Shown piece by piece: positions 17,085 to 25,775 of a DNA stretch of 64,000 nucleotides (position 1 is its first letter; each line of letters starts with the position of its first letter). The stretch covers positions 16,033-80,032 of the forward strand of contig DATGLS010000027.1 in assembly GCA_035293985.1 (NCBI GenBank), given 5' to 3'. This DNA comes from JAVDCA01 sp035293985 (GTDB lineage: Bacteria; Pseudomonadota; Alphaproteobacteria; Rhizobiales; Xanthobacteraceae). The position numbers and the translations under genes are program-made. A model generated the notes under the pieces. The model was not told the origin of the DNA and did no database searches. It saw only the letters and a program-made list of their open reading frames with translations.

Positions 17085-17948
17085 ATGGAGACGCGCGCCA
17101 ATTATGTGTTGATCGGCCTGTTCACGCTGGCCGTGATCGTCGGCGGCTTTGCCTTCGTTTTCTGGTTCAGCACGGTCGGCGGCGCCGGGGCGCGCATGAC
17201 CTATCGCATCGTGTTCGACGGCTCGGTCTCCGGCCTCAACACCGGCGCTTCGGTGCTGTTCAACGGCATTCGCGTCGGCGAGGTCACCAGGCTCACCCTC
17301 GACCCAGCGGCGCCGCGCGCGGTGGTCGCGATGGTATCGGTGGAAAAATCGGTCGCCGTGCGCGCCGATACGGCGGTGAGCCTCGAATACCAGGGCGTGA
17401 CCGGCACCGCGTCGATCGCGCTACGCGGCGGGTCGACCGATGCGGCGGCGCTTACCGGCAGCCCGCCGACGCTGCACGTCGACGCCGCCGGCGCGCAGGA
17501 CGTGACGCAGGCCGCCCGCGAGGCGATGCGCCGGATCGATTCGCTCGTCGCCGACAACGAGACGGTGCTCAAGACCTCGCTCAAGAACATCGAGGTGTTC
17601 TCGCAGACGCTCGCCACCAACTCGAAGCGCATCGACCAGATCCTGGCGGGTGCCGAAGGCCTGCTCGGGACCGAGACGCAGCCCGGCGACATCGCCCAGG
17701 CGGCACGCGCCATCAAGACCGCGGCCGAGCACCTCGACGCGCACATCGGCGAAATCTCGACCGGGCTTGCGCACTTCACCAACAGCGGCCTGCGCCAATG
17801 GGAGGCGCTCGCGATCGACGGGCGGCGCACGCTGGGCGAGGTCGATAAAATGGTGCGCAATATCGACCGCAACCCGAGCCGACTGATCTTCGGCGGCAGC
17901 CCGAGCCCAGCGGCGGACGATCAGGCGCCGAAAGCGAAGCGGCAGTGA
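17085..17948 (+). CDS. MlaD/MCE-domain periplasmic lipid-binding subunit
   Basis: This 287-residue protein has one N-terminal membrane anchor (residues 7-30) and an MCE domain containing YRIVFDGSVSGLNTGASVLFNGI and VGEVTRL, characteristic of MlaD. The C-terminal 140 residues are helical and end in a polar tail. MlaD forms a hexameric ring that passes lipids between the MlaFE complex and periplasmic carriers. The expected carrier MlaC or an auxiliary lipoprotein is not encoded next to it. The ATG was chosen because it opens directly onto the anchor, with GGGAGAG upstream. Confidence 0.88.
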   Translation: METRANYVLIGLFTLAVIVGGFAFVFWFSTVGGAGARMTYRIVFDGSVSGLNTGASVLFNGIRVGEVTRLTLDPAAPRAVVAMVSVEKSVAVRADTAVSLEYQGVTGTASIALRGGSTDAAALTGSPPTLHVDAAGAQDVTQAAREAMRRIDSLVADNETVLKTSLKNIEVFSQTLATNSKRIDQILAGAEGLLGTETQPGDIAQAARAIKTAAEHLDAHIGEISTGLAHFTNSGLRQWEALAIDGRRTLGEVDKMVRNIDRNPSRLIFGGSPSPAADDQAPKAKRQ

Positions 17949-18026
17949 TGGAGCAATGATCCCGAACGGCGGGCAGCGGTTTCGGAAAAGACAGACCCCG
18001 TACGGCGCCTCTCGAGCCACGGCGAA

Positions 18027-18052
18027 GCGGGCGCGCCAACCAGCGCGCCCGC
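18027..18052. terminator. Stem-loop at the end of the Mla operon
   Basis: A perfect 10-bp GC-only stem (GCGGGCGCGC / GCGCGCCCGC) with a 6-base loop lies between the convergent MlaD gene and the metallo-beta-lactamase gene. There is no T-tract, so termination efficiency is uncertain. Confidence 0.5.
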
Positions 18053-18085
18053 GCTCCGTGACGTCACGGCCTCGCCGCCCCCGCC

Positions 18086-19066
18086 TCAGATGCCGCGATT
18101 CCAGTAATCGTAATATCGCTCGATGTTCATCGGCAGGAACGGCTTGTAATTCGGCCAGCTCTCGTATTTGGGGAGCGTGATCTCCTTCTCGGCCTCGGCG
18201 TAGCTCTTGTTGTCGTCGACCGCCTTTTTCACCGCGGCGGAGAGATCCTGCAGATAGGCGAGCTGGCTCCTTGCATCGTCCTTGCTGCCGGTCTGCGCGC
18301 CGCCCGGTCCGGGATGGCCCGGGATGAGGGTCTCCCAGTCCATCGCGATCACCTTCTTCAGGCCGTCCTCGATGTCCGGCAAATAGGTATCCGCCATGCC
18401 GCGGAACTGGATGCCCTTGATCGGGATCCAGTCGACCGTGAAGATGATCTTCTCCTTCGGCAGCCGCATCACCAGCATGTTGTCGGAATGGTTCGGCCCG
18501 ACATAGTCGAGCTCGAGGGTGGTGCCGCCGAGCGAGATGACCTTCTTCGTATCGACCACCTGGTCGGGCACGACGACGTCGGCGGGCTTGAGCGCGAGGA
18601 TGCGCTTCTTGGCGTTGCGCTGGGCGATGAAGGTCGCGCCCAGGTCCTTGAATGGCTTGCCCCCGGCGATGTGATCGAAGTGGCTGTGGCTGTAGATGAC
18701 GTACTTGATCGGCGCCTGGGTGATCTTGCGGATTTCCTCGATATAGGCCTTGGCGGCCGGGCGCCGCTCGCTGATCGGGTCGGTGACGATGACGCCCGCC
18801 GGCGTGACGATGAACATCGACTGGTGATTGTCGTAGCGGAAAATGTAGACGCGGTCGGTGACCTTGGTGGTCGCATAGAGCGGGCGCGCCGGCGCCGGCG
18901 CCGCGGCCGGGGCCGGTTGGGCCGGTTGTGTCTGCGCCTGCCCCCCGCTGGCGAGCGCAGCGGCGATCAGCGCGGCGGGAAAGCCGGCGGTGACGGCTCG
19001 AAACATCGTTCGGGGCATGGTTCGAGGCATGGTTCTAGGCATGGTTCTAGGCATGGTCCTAGGCAT
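18086..19066 (-). CDS. Exported metallo-beta-lactamase-fold hydrolase with MPRT repeat N-terminus
   Basis: This 326-residue protein has the MBL motif HSHFDH (H127, H129, D131, H132) and downstream GPNHSDN and HPGPGG segments that complete a two-zinc site. A signal peptide follows residue 21 (FRAVTAGFPAALIAAALASGGQAQ). Before it lie five perfect MPRT repeats from a 12-bp tandem repeat that contains the start codon. GGAGG seven bases upstream of the outermost ATG supports translation from there, with four further in-phase ATGs behind it. Substrate unknown; related proteins are quinoprotein-relay or lactamase-like hydrolases. Confidence 0.82.
   Translation of the reverse strand: MPRTMPRTMPRTMPRTMPRTMFRAVTAGFPAALIAAALASGGQAQTQPAQPAPAAAPAPARPLYATTKVTDRVYIFRYDNHQSMFIVTPAGVIVTDPISERRPAAKAYIEEIRKITQAPIKYVIYSHSHFDHIAGGKPFKDLGATFIAQRNAKKRILALKPADVVVPDQVVDTKKVISLGGTTLELDYVGPNHSDNMLVMRLPKEKIIFTVDWIPIKGIQFRGMADTYLPDIEDGLKKVIAMDWETLIPGHPGPGGAQTGSKDDARSQLAYLQDLSAAVKKAVDDNKSYAEAEKEITLPKYESWPNYKPFLPMNIERYYDYWNRGI
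19004..19066. repeat. 12-bp tandem repeat across a start codon
   Basis: Methionine codons recur every 12 bases on the minus strand (19066, 19054, 19042, 19030, 19018, 19006). Five full units encode MPRT. The repeat begins exactly at the ATG served by the ribosome site. Unit gain or loss would keep the frame and only change the positive charge in front of the signal peptide. Confidence 0.85.
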
Positions 19067-19185
19067 GGACGTTCCTCCATTCTGGTCGGTCGGGAATTCT
19101 TGTTGGCGGGCCGCTTGGGATCGGCTGGCGGACGGGCAAGTGTCCTCGTCCTCAACCCCGCGCGCAATCGGTTATTCCCCGCAGT

Positions 19186-19215
19186 AAAAAGGGCGCGCCG
19201 TGCGGGCGCGCCCTT
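19186..19215 (-). terminator. Intrinsic terminator of the giant coiled-coil gene
   Basis: On the minus strand a perfect 11-bp stem (AAGGGCGCGCC / GGCGCGCCCTT) with a 5-base loop is followed by TTTTT. It lies about 30 bases after the stop of the coiled-coil gene. It separates that gene from the metallo-beta-lactamase-fold gene, which therefore probably has its own promoter. Confidence 0.85.
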
Positions 19216-19246
19216 GATCGTCGAGAATGGAGCGGGGAGCGGCGGC

Positions 19247-22200
19247 TCAGTCGAACCGGCCCGCCGCGTGCGCCAGCATGGTGTAGACCTTGCCGGTCTC
19301 CGAGGTCAGATAGGTGCGCGCCGCCACCTGGCCGCGGTCGTCGCGCGAGACCTCCTCGAGCAGGCGCTCGAACTCGCCGATGTAACGGTCGACCGTCTGC
19401 TTGAACTCGCGGTCATTGCGGTAGCGCTTGCTGATCTCGTCGAACGCCTTCTGCCCCTGCATCGTGTAGAGCCGCTTGGTGAAGACGTTGCGCTCGCCGC
19501 GATTGTAGCGATCCCACAGCTCGGTCGCGGCGTTGTGGTCGATCATGCGGGCGATGTCGACCGAGAGCGAATCGAGCGACTCGATCGTGCTGCGCGTCGC
19601 GCGGTCGTCCGGACGGCCGCGGTCGTCGCCGCGGCCCCGATCGTCCGACCGCATCATCGGCGGCAGCGGGGGCATCGGCGGCCGGTCGTCGCCGCGCATC
19701 CGCTCGCCCCCGCGCATGCGGTCGTCGCCGCGCGGGCGATCGTCCGGACGCGGGCGGTCGTCCGCCATGTCGGGATCACGCGAGGCGCGGCTCAGGAGGT
19801 CGGTGAGCCAGCCGCCATTGTTGCCGCTGTTGCTGCCATTGCCGCGCGGGCCCGGGCCACCCGGGCTCGGCCCCTGCGACGGGCTGAGCGAAGGCGACTC
19901 GGCGCGGCGCGGCGCGAACGCCGCCGGCGGAGGGCCCATCGGCGGCTGCATCGGCTGCATCGGCGGCGCCTGCATCGGTCCGGGCGCGCCGGTGACTTCG
20001 GCGCTGCGCGCCATCGGCCGCGAGCCGCGTCCGCCCATGCTCACCACCACCGATTCCTCGGGGTGGGCACGGCGCACCGGCTCCGACTGCTGCGCGTCCA
20101 TGCCGCGGCCATGGCGGGCGACGATGCGGTTGAGCTCGGCGAGCGCCTCGATCTGGTCGACGATCACGCGGCGCATCTGCGAGGCGCTTTCGGCGGTCTC
20201 CTGCGGCAGCTCGAGAATGCCGCGGCGCAGCTCGCCGCGCGTCGTGTCGAGCTCGCGCTGCATCTCGGCCGCCATCTGCTTGATGCTGGAGACCATCTCG
20301 GCGAAACGGTCCTTCGCCTCCTGCAGCATGTTCTGCGCTTCGCCGGCGCTGTCGCGGAACAGCATTTGCGACTCGTTGGTCGCCTGCTCGTAGAGGGCGC
20401 GCAGCGCGTCGGCCGTCCGCAGGCGCTCCTGCTCGGAGGTCATGCGCACCGCCTCGTGCTGCTCGGCGATGGCGCGGGTGCCTTCGGCTGTCGAATCGGC
20501 GACCACGCGCGCGATGTCGCGCGCGCGCGCCTCGGCGGCGGCGAGCGATTCGTCGAGCAGGCCGGAGAAGCGCTTGAGGCGCTGATCGAGCTCCTCGGTG
20601 CGGCTGTCGAGGCCGGCGATGGCCGAGTCGATCGCCGCGCGGCGGGCGCCGAGCGTCTCGTCGGCGCGCCGGTTGCTGCCCTCGACGGCCTCGACCGCCG
20701 TGGCGAGCGCGCGGCCATGCGCGTCGAACTGCGTCGCCAGCTCGGTGAGATCGCGCAGCGTCTTGGTGGTGACGCCGTAGAACGCGCCGATGTGCTGCTC
20801 CATCCGTCCGGTGGTGTCGCCGGTGCGGTCGAGCAGCTGGTTCATGGTGCCGACGAACTCGGTGACGCGGTTCGCCAGCATGTGCTCGATGGTGCCGAGG
20901 TTGTCCTGGGCGCCGCTCAGCACCTCCTGCAGCAGCTGGTTGCCGTCGCGCAGCCGCTCGAACATCGTGGTGGTGTCGGAGCGCAGCATGCCGTGCGTCT
21001 CCAGCATCTCGGCGACCGTCACGGTGGCGGTCTGGCGCGACTGCTCGACCGCGCTCTGGGTCCGCTCGTGCAGCTCCTTGACGGCGCGCGTGATGGTGTT
21101 GGCCGACTCTTCGGCCGATTGCGCGATCGCACCGGTCGACTGCTCGATGGTGTGCGCAATGGCGCTGGTCGACTGCTCGACCGTGCGCGCAATTGCGCTG
21201 GTCGACTGGTCGACGGTGGTCTTCGCCGTAAGGGCGAGGTCCGTCATGGTGCGGTTCACCGCCGCGGTGGCATTGGCGCCGGCATCGTTGATGATGCGGG
21301 CCAGCTCCTGCGAGTTGTCCATCATCGTGCCCGTGAAGGCGAAGCCGGTGGACTGGATCGACTGCACCGCGCTTTCGGTGACGCGGCTCACCTGGGTGGA
21401 GAACTCGTCGGTCTTGCTCGAGATGGCGGCGAGCAGCCCGCTCGACTTCTCGTCGAGAATCTTGGTGAGCTCGGCCGAGCGCTTGCTGACCGCGGAAGCG
21501 ATCTCGTCGGCGCGGCCGACGAAGTTGCGCGCGACCTCGGAGCTCACGCCGAGGAGCGTGCGCTCGACCTCGTCGGCATTCTGCTTGAGCACGCTGCTGA
21601 CGCCGGTCGACAGCGAGGTGAGCGCGCGCTCGACGTCGCCCGCGACGGCGCGCAGGCCGTCCGTCGACGCGGCCGTCGCCGCGCGGATGCTCTCGCTCGA
21701 TGCGGTCGCGGCGGCGCGCATGTTCTCGCTCGAGCTCGACGCCGCACCCGTGACGGTGCGCTCGGCCTCGCCGGCGCTCGCCCGGATCGCCTGGGTGGCG
21801 AAATTGGTGAGCGTCTCCAGCGCATGGGCGGCTTCGCCGGTGTTGGTCTTGATCGAGGTCGAGAGCTGCTCCATGCGCGAATTGAGCAGGTCGGCGGTCG
21901 CCTTGCCGCGGGTCTCGATCTCGCGCGTCACCGCCTCGGCGCGGCCCACCAGCAGCTCCTCGAAGCGGTTGATGCGGGTGTCGATATTGTCGGCGAGGTG
22001 GGTGGTGCGCTCGCCGAAGGTGCGGTCCATGTCCTGGATGCGGGTGCCGAGATTCTCGGCGAGCTCGGCGCCGCGCAACGTGATCGCGGAGGTGACGTCG
22101 CTGATGCGTTTGTCGAGCGCCGCCACCACCTCCTTGCCGCCGTCCGCGACCGTCTTGGCGATGTCCATCACCCGGGTCGAGAGCGCGTCGTTGAGGCTCT

Positions 22201-23995
22201 GGGTACGGCTGTCGAGCGCCTCCTGGAAGCGGGAGAGGCGCTGGTCGAGCGAGGTCGTGACCTCCACCGCCTTGGTGGTGACGCGCCCATCGAAGCCGTC
22301 GAGATAGCTCTTCATCGCCTCGCCGAGGTCCTGGGTGCGCTGACCGAGGCGCTCGACCAGCTCGCCGCCATAGGTGCGCACGGTGCGGTCGAACTCGGCG
22401 ACGTGGCGGGTGATGAGCGTGCCCAGCGTGGTCGAGTCGCGGCCGATGCGCTCGGCGAGCTCGGCGCCGCCGTGCGTGAACATCTCCTCGAACGCGGCGA
22501 GCCGCTGCGCCAGCATGTCGCGCACCGCGTCGCCGCGCGTGCCGATCTCGCCGGCGAGCGCCTCGGCGCTTTCGCTGAAGGTCTGCGTGACCTTCTCGCT
22601 GCGCGCCACCAGGGTGTCGGTGATCTTGGTGCCGGTCTCCTGCAGCTTGGTCACGACGTCGCCGCCGCGCAGGCTGAGATCGAGCACGATCGAGTCGCCG
22701 GTCGATTTCAGCGTGTTGTTGACCTCGTCGGCGCGCGTCGCGATCGTCTCGGCGAGTTGGCTCGAGGTCTCGACGATCGTCTGCGTCAGCGTGTGCGAGC
22801 GGGACTCCATCTGGTCGACGATCGAGGCCGCCTTCTCGGCGAACCCGTCGGCGACGCGGTCGAGGCGCGACGACATCATCTGCTGCATGTTGGTCGCGAT
22901 CTCGACGAACTCCTCGTTGAGGTGGTCGGTCTTGAAGTTGAGGCTCGAGGTGAGGCGATCGCTCGCCGCCTCGATCGCGTGCGTGGTCTCGCGGCTGGTG
23001 CGCTCGAGCCGGTCGAGCAGGTCGCCGCCGCGCTCGCCGAGCGCGTCGATCATCGAGTCGCCGGCGTGGCCGAGCGCAACCGTGATGTGCTCGCCTTTCT
23101 CGGCCAGCGCGCGGGCGATGCGCTGCGCCGCCTCGTTGACGCGGTCGGCGACCGCCTCGGAGACCGAGGTGATGTCGTGCGAGAGATCGAGGTGCACGTT
23201 GGTGATGGCGGTGCGCACCTGCTCGGCCTGGCCCACCAGCGTCTCCCGCTGCGACGCGAGGCCGTCGAGCAGGGTGCGGATGCGCAGCTCGTTGTCATTG
23301 TAGGCGCGCTCCAGCGCCGTCACCTCGTTGTTGACGAGCGACTCGAGCTCGGCGGCGCGGGCGAGCGCCCGCTCGACGCCGTCGCCCATGGCGGCGACCT
23401 CGCGGCGGACCGCCTGGCCGACATTGACGATCGAGTCGCGCGCGAGCGTCTCCGGCTCGGCGAGCCGGACCGTGACCTGGGCCAGCGACTGGGAGATGGC
23501 GCGCAGCTCCTGCGAGCGCGCCAGCATGTGGGCGAGCACGAAGAAGAACACGACCGGGGCGAAGAAGCCGACGATCAGGCCGGCCAGCACCGGCACCGCG
23601 GTGCCGCCCTGGGCGACGAGCGACGAGAAGGCGCTCTCGTAGCCATAGGCGAGGCCGAGCGCACAGATGATCCAGGCGGCGGAGAAGATCGCGGCGACGA
23701 CGTAAGGCGTGCGCGACGGCCGGCGCTGCAGCGACTGCAGGATCTGGCCGATGTTGGCGCGATCGTCATTGGCGGCGAGGTTGGACGCGAGGTTCGAGGC
23801 GGCGCGCACGGACCGATCGTCCGTCTTGTCACCGCCGGCCTCGTCGAACAGGTCCTCGTCGGCGACCCCGCGCGGGGTATCGCGTTGGGCTGAAAGACTG
23901 GCCCGCGGCTCCGGCGCGCGCATCTCGAGCGCGTCCTGGATGGCCGACAGCGCCACCTCGGTCGGATCCTTGGACTTCTTGGGACTATTCGCCAT
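19247..23995 (-). CDS. Giant membrane-anchored coiled-coil protein, growth-pole-ring (GPR)-like
   Basis: This 1582-residue protein has a short cytosolic N-terminus, two membrane segments (about 98-118 and 132-157), then over 1100 residues of helical, apolipoprotein-like repeat sequence rich in Ala, Glu, Arg, Thr and Ser. Degenerate blocks such as VEQSTSAIA recur. A Pro/Gly-rich region with DDRP-type repeats follows, then a C-terminal helical domain of about 130 residues. Architecture and composition match the GPR protein of Agrobacterium, which forms a ring at the growing pole and organises polar peptidoglycan synthesis. The ATG at 23995 was chosen over an earlier one because of GAGG upstream. 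Orthology is inferred, not proven. Confidence 0.8.
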   Translation of the reverse strand: MANSPKKSKDPTEVALSAIQDALEMRAPEPRASLSAQRDTPRGVADEDLFDEAGGDKTDDRSVRAASNLASNLAANDDRANIGQILQSLQRRPSRTPYVVAAIFSAAWIICALGLAYGYESAFSSLVAQGGTAVPVLAGLIVGFFAPVVFFFVLAHMLARSQELRAISQSLAQVTVRLAEPETLARDSIVNVGQAVRREVAAMGDGVERALARAAELESLVNNEVTALERAYNDNELRIRTLLDGLASQRETLVGQAEQVRTAITNVHLDLSHDITSVSEAVADRVNEAAQRIARALAEKGEHITVALGHAGDSMIDALGERGGDLLDRLERTSRETTHAIEAASDRLTSSLNFKTDHLNEEFVEIATNMQQMMSSRLDRVADGFAEKAASIVDQMESRSHTLTQTIVETSSQLAETIATRADEVNNTLKSTGDSIVLDLSLRGGDVVTKLQETGTKITDTLVARSEKVTQTFSESAEALAGEIGTRGDAVRDMLAQRLAAFEEMFTHGGAELAERIGRDSTTLGTLITRHVAEFDRTVRTYGGELVERLGQRTQDLGEAMKSYLDGFDGRVTTKAVEVTTSLDQRLSRFQEALDSRTQSLNDALSTRVMDIAKTVADGGKEVVAALDKRISDVTSAITLRGAELAENLGTRIQDMDRTFGERTTHLADNIDTRINRFEELLVGRAEAVTREIETRGKATADLLNSRMEQLSTSIKTNTGEAAHALETLTNFATQAIRASAGEAERTVTGAASSSSENMRAAATASSESIRAATAASTDGLRAVAGDVERALTSLSTGVSSVLKQNADEVERTLLGVSSEVARNFVGRADEIASAVSKRSAELTKILDEKSSGLLAAISSKTDEFSTQVSRVTESAVQSIQSTGFAFTGTMMDNSQELARIINDAGANATAAVNRTMTDLALTAKTTVDQSTSAIARTVEQSTSAIAHTIEQSTGAIAQSAEESANTITRAVKELHERTQSAVEQSRQTATVTVAEMLETHGMLRSDTTTMFERLRDGNQLLQEVLSGAQDNLGTIEHMLANRVTEFVGTMNQLLDRTGDTTGRMEQHIGAFYGVTTKTLRDLTELATQFDAHGRALATAVEAVEGSNRRADETLGARRAAIDSAIAGLDSRTEELDQRLKRFSGLLDESLAAAEARARDIARVVADSTAEGTRAIAEQHEAVRMTSEQERLRTADALRALYEQATNESQMLFRDSAGEAQNMLQEAKDRFAEMVSSIKQMAAEMQRELDTTRGELRRGILELPQETAESASQMRRVIVDQIEALAELNRIVARHGRGMDAQQSEPVRRAHPEESVVVSMGGRGSRPMARSAEVTGAPGPMQAPPMQPMQPPMGPPPAAFAPRRAESPSLSPSQGPSPGGPGPRGNGSNSGNNGGWLTDLLSRASRDPDMADDRPRPDDRPRGDDRMRGGERMRGDDRPPMPPLPPMMRSDDRGRGDDRGRPDDRATRSTIESLDSLSVDIARMIDHNAATELWDRYNRGERNVFTKRLYTMQGQKAFDEISKRYRNDREFKQTVDRYIGEFERLLEEVSRDDRGQVAARTYLTSETGKVYTMLAHAAGRFD

Positions 23996-24211
23996 GTCGA
24001 TCGTCGCCTCGTCGTACGCAAAACCAGGACCGCGACCCGCTATGATCAATTTGGCGGGGTCGCGTCGCGGGCGTTTGATATCGAGCGCGGCAGCGGGCCT
24101 TGAATTTGGCCGCTCGTATTCCCCCCTGCCACTCTGGTATCCTACTCGTTGAGCAGGCCCGAATAAACCGTCTTGGTAACGTCTTTTTAATCATCGTTAA
24201 CAGGTGACGGC

Positions 24212-24589
24212 ATGAGCGCGCATGGGCACGAGCGGGAATCCGCAAGTTCCAACATGGACTTGAGCCATTCCCCCGCGTCCCCGTCTCGCCATGATGAAGA
24301 TACCAATGCGGCAGCTGTGCGGCCGAGCGGTGCACAACGCCGCTATCTCGAGCGCGGTCTCGACCAACCCGGTGGAAAACTCCCCCTGTTCGATCGCGAC
24401 GGCCGCGAAGTTCCAAAAAAGACGGTACAGGCTTGCATCGTCCATGGCTGGGCTGAGCCGTGGACGCGGAACCCGATCAAGCCGGAATGGTTGGTTTGCC
24501 GGTTGACCGCAGCGGGCTACCAGGTGCTCGGCCGCACGGCGCCGGCCCGCAATGCCGCGGAGGGCGCAGGAGCCGCAGAGCGCGGCTGA
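24212..24589 (+). CDS. Conserved rhizobial hypothetical protein
   Basis: This 125-residue soluble protein has a disordered N-terminal third and a compact middle with LDQPGGKLPLFDRDGREV and GWAEPWTRNPIKPEWLVCRLT, a pattern I recall from short hypothetical proteins throughout Bradyrhizobium-like genomes. There is no signal peptide, metal motif or membrane segment. It diverges from the giant coiled-coil gene across about 215 bases that must hold both promoters. The start is an ATG 7 bases after AGGTG. No function can be proposed with confidence. Confidence 0.65.
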   Translation: MSAHGHERESASSNMDLSHSPASPSRHDEDTNAAAVRPSGAQRRYLERGLDQPGGKLPLFDRDGREVPKKTVQACIVHGWAEPWTRNPIKPEWLVCRLTAAGYQVLGRTAPARNAAEGAGAAERG

Positions 24590-24724
24590 GCGCGCTTTAA
24601 AGTCGCTTAACCATCGCGGTGCTTTGGGAGCGATCTGCCGCGGCGGCGGGCCCTTCGTTTACGCGGCCTTGGCGCCAAGCAGCCTAGAGTGGGCGTCAAC
24701 GAGGAGGCCGAAAGAGCCTCCGGG

Positions 24725-25114
24725 ATGGCGAGCATGCAGCAAGACCACATGGCCGCGGCGGTCGAGCCGCGCGTGCCGGCGCAAGAATCGAAGCAAGAGC
24801 CGGCGATCGACATCAAACATCTTTATCGTATGACGCTGGGCGATCATGGGCTCGAGCGCGAGGTGCTGGCACTGTTCGACCGCCAGATCGACTTGCTGAT
24901 CGCCCGCATGCCGTCGCTCGATGCGGCCGGCGTGGGCGCGCTTGCGCACACGCTGAAGGGATCGGCGCGTGGCGTCGGCGCCTGGCCGATGGCGCGGGCT
25001 GCCGAGGCGGTCGAGGCGGCATCCGCCGGCGAGCTTGCCGGCGCGGTCGCGGCGCTCACGGCGGCGGCGCGCGAGGCGCATGCGGCCATCGCCGATATCC
25101 TGGGCGCGGCCTGA
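24725..25114 (+). CDS. Histidine phosphotransfer (Hpt) protein
   Basis: This 129-residue four-helix protein has the Hpt signature AHTLKGSARGVGAW, with H75 as phosphate acceptor. Hpt proteins relay phosphate between hybrid kinases and response regulators. Family length and helical composition fit. No kinase or regulator lies next to it, so it probably serves a remote phosphorelay; the nearby CheZ-like and LuxR-type genes are not obviously linked. An earlier GTG (24689) is possible but would place the strong GAGGAGG inside the coding region; the ATG at 24725 was preferred. Confidence 0.8.
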   Translation: MASMQQDHMAAAVEPRVPAQESKQEPAIDIKHLYRMTLGDHGLEREVLALFDRQIDLLIARMPSLDAAGVGALAHTLKGSARGVGAWPMARAAEAVEAASAGELAGAVAALTAAAREAHAAIADILGAA

Positions 25115-25223
25115 GGCCCTGTCGATTTCAGCGGGATGGTGCACTGGCGCGGTGCGCCGCGAGCCTATATAGGATGCGCAACCGGCCGGTCGGGCCGGCA
25201 AGCCATCCCCGCAAGCGCACCGA

Positions 25224-25544
25224 ATGCCGAAAATCACCTTCATCGACCCTTCCGGCGCTTCCCACGTGGTCGACGCCGAGGTTGGGGCGACCGTGATGGA
25301 GACCGCGATCCGCAACGGCGTTCCCGGCATCGAGGCCGAATGCGGTGGCGCCTGCGCGTGCGCGACCTGCCACGTCTACGTGGACGAGAAATGGCGCGAG
25401 GTCGTCGGCGGCCCCTCGCCGATGGAAGAGGACATGCTCGATTTCGGCTTCGACGTGCGGCCGAGCTCGCGCCTGTCCTGCCAGATCAAGGTGACGGATG
25501 CGCTCGATGGCCTGGTGGTGAGCGTGCCGGAGCGGCAGGCCTGA
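25224..25544 (+). CDS. [2Fe-2S] ferredoxin, adrenodoxin/FdxB type
   Basis: This 106-residue ferredoxin carries cluster ligands C40, C46, C49 and C86 in the CxxxxxCxxC...C spacing of vertebrate-type (adrenodoxin-like) ferredoxins. The conserved HVYVDEKW and RPSSRLSCQI segments are also present. These proteins pass electrons from a flavin reductase to cytochrome P450s or to iron-sulfur assembly. A ferredoxin reductase gene lies 231 bases downstream and is a natural partner. Cytosolic. Start ATG at 25224. Confidence 0.9.
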   Translation: MPKITFIDPSGASHVVDAEVGATVMETAIRNGVPGIEAECGGACACATCHVYVDEKWREVVGGPSPMEEDMLDFGFDVRPSSRLSCQIKVTDALDGLVVSVPERQA

Positions 25545-25775
25545 GCCGAACGGCCGGGCTGTCTCGGCCCGAGGCAATTTCCTTCCGGAATTCCGAGGGT
25601 TGCGCGCGTTCACGAAGCGGGCGGAGAAAAGGGCGTGACCTCTTTCCCTGCGCCGAAGCCTTGGCTAGACAAGCGCCGGACAATCAATTGAACGCGGAAC
25701 TGTTGTGAGCCGCCGGGCGGCCGTCGCCGGCGAGTGGCAAGAGTTGGCGAAGTTAGGGGTTTCGAGAGAAGAGAC

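Noticed and set aside
18314..23893. An open frame of 1859 codons on the plus strand, opposite the giant coiled-coil gene
   Set aside because: It is the antisense of a high-GC, Ala/Glu/Arg-rich gene; its translation is a shadow full of Arg, Leu, Asp and His with no domain, and the minus-strand protein has membrane helices, a ribosome site and a terminator.
24704..24720. A small GAGGC...GCCTC hairpin before the Hpt gene as a riboswitch or attenuator
   Set aside because: It is only 5 bp and overlaps the purine-rich ribosome-site region; no conserved aptamer features are visible.
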